Of a stretch of 64,000 nt of DNA, positions 60,188 to 64,000 are shown one piece after another. Made by a program: the position numbers and the translations under genes. The notes beneath the pieces were generated by a model that searched no databases, was not told where the DNA came from, and saw only the letters and a program-made list of their open reading frames with translations. Position 1 is the first letter of the stretch. Every line of letters starts with the position of its first letter. Source of the DNA: DATKBT01 sp035546295. GTDB lineage: Bacteria; Acidobacteriota; Thermoanaerobaculia; Multivoradales; Multivoraceae. The stretch lies in NCBI GenBank assembly GCA_035546295.1, contig DATKBT010000131.1, positions 42,988-106,987 of the forward strand. The letters run 5' to 3'.

Positions 60188-61285
60188 TCAGGCGTTGCGG
60201 AAGCGAAGCCGTCCGCCGCTGGCCTCGAGCGACTTCGACGGTCCCCAGTCGCATCGGGCACGGCCGTGGCGCTCGAGCTGGCGCAGCAGTTCCGCGACCG
60301 CGCGCCGAGAGGGCGGAAAGGACTCCCCGCTCCGCTCGCCGAGCAACGCGACGCACCAGTGCCGGAGCGGATCGGGGAGCGTCAGGAGCCTCTCGACCGA
60401 CAGCGAGGGCAGCCGGTCGCCGGTCGCACAGCGAAGCTCCACGGCAGCTTCGAGTCGCAGGTCGATCCGCCGGCGGCTCGAGGAGGCGAGGCGGGAGATG
60501 CTTCCCGCCAGATCGGAAGGAGCGGTGCCGGCGCCCCGAGAAAGCGCCGGCAGCAGCCGATGCCGGACGCGGTTGCGGGCGTGAGCCAGCGAGTCGTTGG
60601 TGGGGTCGAGAACGGGGGTCAGCTCTGGGTGCTCGGCCAGCGCGGCGCGGAGCAGCGCGCGATCGGCCTCGAGCAGCGGGCGCAGTACGCCGCCCAACCT
60701 CGAGCGGATGCCTCGGAGCCCGCGGAGGCCGGAGCCCTGGCGGATTCGTAGCAGCAGGGTCTCGAGCTGGTCCTGGCGATGATGGGCGGTCAGGATCCAG
60801 GCCGCATCCAACCGCCGCCGCTCGTGCTCCAGGAGGCGGTAACGCTCGGCACGAGCCTCCGCCTCGACGCTGCGTCCGGGTCGCGGGCCGCGCGCCGAGG
60901 AGCGGCAAAGGCAGGGGACACCGAGCTGATCGGCGAGGCGCTGCGCCGCCCGAGCGCGTCGCGGCGAGTCGGCGTCGAGCCCGTGATCGACGTGGATGGC
61001 CCACAGCGGCAGGTCGCGGCGGGCCGCCAGCCGCCTCGCCGCCAGCAGCAGCGCCGTCGAGTCCGGGCCACCGGAGAAGGCGACCAGCAGGCCGCGACCG
61101 TGGCTTGCGGGCTGTCGGGCGAGTGCCGTTCTCAGCAGGCGCTCGAGCCCACCGAGCGCCGAGCCTTGTGAGCGGTCGCCTCCGTGCGCCGAGGTCTGCG
61201 AGCGGTCGCCGAAGTCGACCGCGGAGCTTTGCGAGCGCTCGGCGAGCGCCGAGGTCAGGCTGACTGCGCTCAGGACCTCGACCAT
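60188..61285 (-). CDS. tilS: tRNA(Ile)-lysidine synthetase
   Basis: A 365-aa TilS that converts C34 of tRNA-Ile(CAU) to lysidine with lysine and ATP, making it read AUA. The PP-loop is SGGPDS at about residues 71-76, followed by WAIHVDHGLDADS and ILTAHHRQDQLETLLLRI, the TilS catalytic core, then GSGLRGLRGIRS and DPTNDSLAHARNRVRHRLLP. The N-terminal 45 residues contain three copies of a (E/D)RSQxSA peptide, so the true start may lie downstream of 61285. A CAU-anticodon tRNA gene ends 25 bp upstream. ftsH follows after 331 bp. Confidence 0.93.
   Translation of the reverse strand: MVEVLSAVSLTSALAERSQSSAVDFGDRSQTSAHGGDRSQGSALGGLERLLRTALARQPASHGRGLLVAFSGGPDSTALLLAARRLAARRDLPLWAIHVDHGLDADSPRRARAAQRLADQLGVPCLCRSSARGPRPGRSVEAEARAERYRLLEHERRRLDAAWILTAHHRQDQLETLLLRIRQGSGLRGLRGIRSRLGGVLRPLLEADRALLRAALAEHPELTPVLDPTNDSLAHARNRVRHRLLPALSRGAGTAPSDLAGSISRLASSSRRRIDLRLEAAVELRCATGDRLPSLSVERLLTLPDPLRHWCVALLGERSGESFPPSRRAVAELLRQLERHGRARCDWGPSKSLEASGGRLRFRNA
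61151..61243 (-). repeat. 30-33-bp tandem repeat at the 5' end of tilS
   Basis: Two 30-bp units (61151-61180, 61181-61210) and a diverged 33-bp unit (61211-61243) encode ERSQSSA, DRSQTSA and DRSQGSA segments before the TilS catalytic domain. All units are multiples of three and keep the frame. Confidence 0.7.
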
Positions 61286-61309
61286 GCTCGTGCTGGAAAG
61301 AATGGATGG

Positions 61310-61386
61310 TGGTGGCGGTGGAGGGACTTGAACCCCCGACACAGTGGATATGAGCCGCTTGCTCTGACCAACTGAGCTACACCGCC
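61310..61386 (-). tRNA. tRNA with CAU anticodon (Met elongator or Ile2)
   Basis: The minus strand folds as a cloverleaf: acceptor GGCGGTG/CACCGCC, D arm GCTC...GAGC, anticodon loop CTCATAT (CAT), 5-nt variable loop, T arm GGGGG-TTCAAGT-CCCTC, discriminator A and encoded CCA (61310-61312). The anticodon stem has one C-A mismatch (C29-A41) and U at position 38, both unusual. CAU may mean elongator Met or lysidine-modified Ile. It lies directly upstream of tilS on the same strand, which favours but does not prove the Ile2 reading. Confidence 0.9.
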
Positions 61387-61817
61387 GAAGAAGACCCGCG
61401 GAACCGACGACCGGCTCGTCGAGGACCAGCCGTTGCGCTGGGATCGCGACCATCCGGCCGCGGCGCGCCACGCATCGTGAACGGCGCAGTGCGCCGCCCT
61501 CGCGAGCCGCGCAGTATAACCGCGAGTCCCGGATCGAGCGGTGGATTCGAGCCGCGGCCAGGCCTCGTCCGGCGCCGGCGAACGACAAGGACCGAAGGCT
61601 GGAGAACCCGTGCCGCCGGGAAGCGCCCAGCCGGGGACGACGCCAGCAGCGCAGACCCGCCGCGCCACGGGGTGACGGTCCTGCTCTCAGCCCGGTTGCC
61701 CGTGTTGCTCCTGCTGCGCAGTACGGACCGCGGCAGGTTTGCGCCCGACCTTACGGCCTGGCTGCGCTGCCGTGGCTCGGACCGCGGGAGCCTGCTACGG
61801 ATCGCGGAGCGGAAACG
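61387..61817. other. Intergenic region upstream of the CAU tRNA
   Basis: A 431-bp gap. A TATACT box at 61513-61518 (minus strand) is the best promoter candidate for the tRNA-tilS unit, 127 bp before the tRNA. The rest holds no gene I can support, and no clear terminator for the ArsR-type gene that ends at 61818. Confidence 0.4.
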
Positions 61818-62168
61818 TCAACGCAGGGCGGCCTGGCAGCTGCTGAAGCGGCCGAAGAACTGGAGCATCGAGCTCGACAGCGTGGCGTGGTTCAGTCGAT
61901 AGACCACGTTCTGTCCCTGTCGCTGGTCGATGACCAGGTCCGCCTCCTTGAGCACCGAGAGATGACGAGAGATGGTCGGCTGCGACAGCTCGAAGTTGTC
62001 GACGATCTCGCCGACGTTGCGCTGGCGCTCCTCCAGCAACTGGAGGATCTGCTGGCGCGTGCTGTCGGAGAGCGCCTTGAAGACCTTCGTCATCTGACGC
62101 AGGTTGCGAGTCTCGCCGCTCTCGAGCTGCGCGTCGAAAGTGTTGCTGGTCATGGCTTGTGCTTGCAT
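61818..62168 (-). CDS. ArsR-family winged-helix regulator
   Basis: A 116-aa HTH protein. The ArsR pattern is clear: VFKALSDSTRQQILQLLEER, NVGEIVDNFELSQPTISRHL (recognition helix SQPTISRHLSVLKEADLV) and QGQNVVYRLNHATL in the wing. The metal-binding ELCVCDL motif is absent and the only Cys is near the C-terminus, so it is probably not a metal sensor; SdpR-type autorepressors lack it too. The ATG at 62168 has GGGAG 8 nt upstream. It stands alone with no target gene beside it. Confidence 0.93.
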   Translation of the reverse strand: MQAQAMTSNTFDAQLESGETRNLRQMTKVFKALSDSTRQQILQLLEERQRNVGEIVDNFELSQPTISRHLSVLKEADLVIDQRQGQNVVYRLNHATLSSSMLQFFGRFSSCQAALR

Positions 62169-62821
62169 GGCACCGTCTCCCGTCGGACTCCACCGCCGCC
62201 CCGTCCTGGAGCGGCCTTTGCCGGTATGGCCCCTCTCCCGAGACCTCGGGCCCGGGCGGGCGGCTCGAGGGATTCGGAGGCCGAGTTCACGGAACGGAGT
62301 ATAGGGCATCGTGCCTGACAAAATCTTGAAAAGTGCACTCTAAGTGGGCGATCACCGACCATGAAATGAGCACATACGTACAGTTTTGCGAATATTCGAA
62401 CGTCTGGGAGCCCTGGCAGCGCGCGGGCTTGCCTCGGCTGGGGCCTGGCTTCCGGTCGAGCCAGCTGCGGCAGTTACGACCTCGCGAGATGGGCGTGACG
62501 AGCCCGACCTCGACCTCGACCTAGCGCCCGAGCCCGGCCTCCGGGCGCCGTTCGAGTCCAGTCGCGGCGGCGTCTCCACCGGAAGTCTCCAGAGCTCCTA
62601 CGTCTCGAGGAGATCGGTTCGACCTTTCTGGGCGTTGCCGCCGCAGAGCGGCCGCCCCAGCCGCGCGTGCTCCTGGGCGGCGCGCTCGATGGTCTTGCAA
62701 TCCTTGGGGGAGAGAGAGCGCCGGCCCGGCGCGCGGGGAGCCCTCGCCGAGACACGACTCGGACAGGCGCAGAGTGCCCTGGACGAGGCTCCTCGACGCG
62801 TCGACTCGGCGCTGCGAAGCC
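62169..62821. other. Long gap between ArsR-type gene and superoxide dismutase
   Basis: A 653-bp gap. At 62298-62303 is a TATACT box for the ArsR gene. Around 62320-62400 the GC content drops sharply and there is a perfect palindrome CGAATATTCG (62389-62398), a possible operator. A minus-strand frame 62598-62930 ends with KDCKTIERAAQEHARLGRPL and LCGGNAQKGRTDLLET, more protein-like than a shadow, but I recognise no family and it overlaps the sod 3' end. No other gene is supported. Confidence 0.35.
62298..62303 (-). promoter_or_regulatory. Predicted -10 box of the ArsR-type gene
   Basis: TATACT in the context CCCTATACTCCG on the minus strand, 130 bp before the start codon, at the edge of an AT-rich segment. 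No convincing -35 box is present. Confidence 0.4.
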
Positions 62822-63421
62822 TCAACCCGAGAAGCGCGCGGCGACCGCCTCCCAGTCGACCACGTTCCACCAGGCGTCGAGGTAGTCGGGACGCCGATTC
62901 TGGTAGCGCAGGTAGTAGGCGTGCTCCCACACGTCGACGCCCAGGATCGGAGTCTTGCCCTCCATCAAAGGCGAATCCTGGTTCGGGCGGGCGAGGATCT
63001 CGAGCCCCGAGTCCCCCTCGACCAGCCAGCCCCAGCCGCTACCGAACTGTCCGGCCGCCGCCGCCTTCAGCTTGGCCTTGAAATCCCCGAAGCTGCCGAA
63101 GGCGGAGTCGATCGCGTCGGCGAGGGAGCCGCTCGGCTCGCCGCCGCCGCCGGGACCCATCACCTCCCAGAACAGCGTGTGGTTGGCGTGGCCGCCGCCG
63201 TGATTGCGCACCGCGGTCCTGATCTTTTCGGGAACCGAGTCGATGCCGCGGAGGAGCTCCTCGACCGACTTGCCGGCGAGGTCGTCGTGTCCTTCGAGCG
63301 CCTCGTTCAGTTTGGAGACGTAAGCGGCGTGGTGCTTGTCGTGGTGGATCTCCATGGTGCGGGCGTCGATGTGAGGCTCGAGTGCGTCGAAGGCATAGGG
63401 GAGATCTGGGACTTTGTGCAT
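62822..63421 (-). CDS. sodA: Superoxide dismutase, Fe/Mn family
   Basis: A 199-aa cytoplasmic superoxide dismutase. Metal-binding and fold motifs: EIHHDKHHAAYVSKLNEAL, GGGHANHTLFWEVMGP, QFGSGWGWLV and GVDVWEHAYYLRYQNRRPDY. The GGHANH and PNQDSPL motifs resemble manganese-type enzymes (Gly77 and Gln146 positions), so a Mn or cambialistic enzyme is likely. AAAGGA precedes the ATG at 63421. The 291 bp upstream hold no gene. Confidence 0.96.
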   Translation of the reverse strand: MHKVPDLPYAFDALEPHIDARTMEIHHDKHHAAYVSKLNEALEGHDDLAGKSVEELLRGIDSVPEKIRTAVRNHGGGHANHTLFWEVMGPGGGGEPSGSLADAIDSAFGSFGDFKAKLKAAAAGQFGSGWGWLVEGDSGLEILARPNQDSPLMEGKTPILGVDVWEHAYYLRYQNRRPDYLDAWWNVVDWEAVAARFSG

Positions 63422-63712
63422 GCCCTGGAGGTCCTTTCGCGTCGTGTCCGGCCCCCCACCGCTCGCACAGTGCAGGGCCCGTCGTTGAGGTGAAGGCTGG
63501 CGGCACGTTCCGAAGCGACGCTGTCCGCCCGCTGCCCGCCGATGAGTCGGCGGGGCCTGTGCGGTTCCGATTGTGGCACGACCTGGGAGAGCGAGCGACG
63601 GCGGCGTTCTCGGGACCCTTCGACGGGCCAGCCTCCGTTGACTGGGCGGAGAGGCTCGTCCTAGAATCCCTTCTCCGCGCCGGGTGTGCCCGGGCGGCCC
63701 GAGCGGCGGGCG

Positions 63713-63788
63713 GGGGGGTTAGCTCAGCGGTTAGAGCACCTGCCTTACACGCAGGGGGTCGTGGGTTCGAATCCCCCACCTCCCACCA
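63713..63788 (+). tRNA. tRNA-Val (anticodon UAC)
   Basis: Cloverleaf with acceptor GGGGGGT/ACCTCCC, D arm GCTC...GAGC, anticodon stem CCTGC/GCAGG around CTTACAC (TAC), T loop TTCGAAT, discriminator A and encoded CCA at 63786-63788. One U-C mismatch (50-64) weakens the T stem. Confidence 0.93.
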
Positions 63789-63831
63789 CTGGGAGTTCCG
63801 CTTCGACCGCCGCGAGAACTGATTGGGGACC

Positions 63832-63908
63832 GGGGTCGTAGTTCAGCTGGTTAGAATGCCGGCCTGTCACGCCGGAGGTCGCGGGTTCGAGTCCCGTCGG
63901 CCCCGCCA
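63832..63908 (+). tRNA. tRNA-Asp (anticodon GUC)
   Basis: Cloverleaf with acceptor GGGGTCG/CGGCCCC, D arm GTTC...GAAT, anticodon loop CTGTCAC (GTC), T arm GCGGG-TTCGAGT-CCCGT, discriminator G and encoded CCA. It follows tRNA-Val by 43 bp in the same orientation and precedes rpmG. Confidence 0.95.
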
Positions 63909-63968
63909 CCCAACAAATGCCGCGTCCGGGGATTCCCCGTGGGCGCCTCGGACTGCAGGAAGACCGCG

Positions 63969-64000
63969 ATGCGCGACAAGATCAAGCTCGTCTCGAGTGC
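63969..64000 (+). CDS. rpmG: 50S ribosomal protein L33, 5' end only
   Basis: Only ten codons fall in the window (MRDKIKLVSS), but they match the conserved start of L33, which normally continues AGTGHFY. AGGA lies 8 nt upstream of the ATG. The tRNA-Val and tRNA-Asp genes precede it in the same orientation. The rest is outside the window. Confidence 0.75.
   Translation, partial: MRDKIKLVSS

Overview
This is a high-GC bacterial chromosome segment with 41 intact or partial protein genes, two pseudogenes and three tRNA genes. It is most likely from an Acidobacteriota genome, probably a Thermoanaerobaculia-like lineage. That is inference: it rests on a VWFA protein of the Acidobacteria-type family, on two secreted metalloproteases ending in a C-terminal domain I associate with Thermoanaerobaculia secreted proteins, and on the general gene content. 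There is no rRNA, CRISPR array, prophage or transposase gene.

Layout. 0.2-2.1 kb: Tat-exported amidase. 2.6-10 kb: an accessory biosynthetic cluster. A compact minus-strand operon reads lysine 2,3-aminomutase (KamA), two D-Ala-D-Ala-ligase-type ATP-grasp enzymes, a GNAT-deacetylase fusion, a second GNAT and a transglutaminase-like protein, with a C39-peptidase-like gene convergent to it. Its promoter carries a perfect palindrome between the -35 and -10 boxes. 10-12.4 kb: MFS transporter beside a degraded zone, with a DUF190 gene split by a 185-bp repeat element and a decayed universal stress protein gene. 12.4-17.4 kb: HTTM-type membrane pair, membrane-anchored MutS-like ATPase, SpoIIE-type phosphatase, SCP2 protein. 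17.6-28.3 kb: S9 peptidase, ilvD, small secreted protein, beta-propeller lipoprotein, methyltransferase and HrpB helicase with an in-frame minisatellite. 28.6-37.7 kb: VWFA protein, amidohydrolase, small membrane protein, HD hydrolase and a tandem pair of secreted metalloproteases. 37.9-49.6 kb: envelope functions (DUF374 acyltransferase, fatty-acyl-AMP ligase, MsbA-like exporter, flippase-like and GT-C-like membrane proteins, FAD oxidoreductase). 50-64 kb: core genes: ligA, an NtrC-type regulator, pdxJ-glmM-cdaR-cdaA (c-di-AMP and cell-wall operon), ftsH, tilS with a CAU tRNA just upstream, an ArsR-type regulator, superoxide dismutase, tRNA-Val, tRNA-Asp and the start of rpmG.

How genes work together. 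The most unusual system is the KamA/ATP-grasp/GNAT/deacetylase cluster. KamA keeps the residues expected for lysine 2,3-aminomutase, so beta-lysine is the likely building block. The two ATP-grasp ligases could form amide bonds, the GNAT domains could acetylate, the deacetylase domain could remove acetyl groups, and the two papain-like-fold proteins could process or crosslink the product. Elsewhere, CdaA-CdaR-GlmM couples c-di-AMP synthesis to peptidoglycan precursor supply, and the acyl-AMP ligase, acyltransferase and MsbA-like exporter form a plausible lipid assembly and export set. Many neighbouring genes overlap by 4 bp (ATGA or GTGA), which indicates translational coupling.
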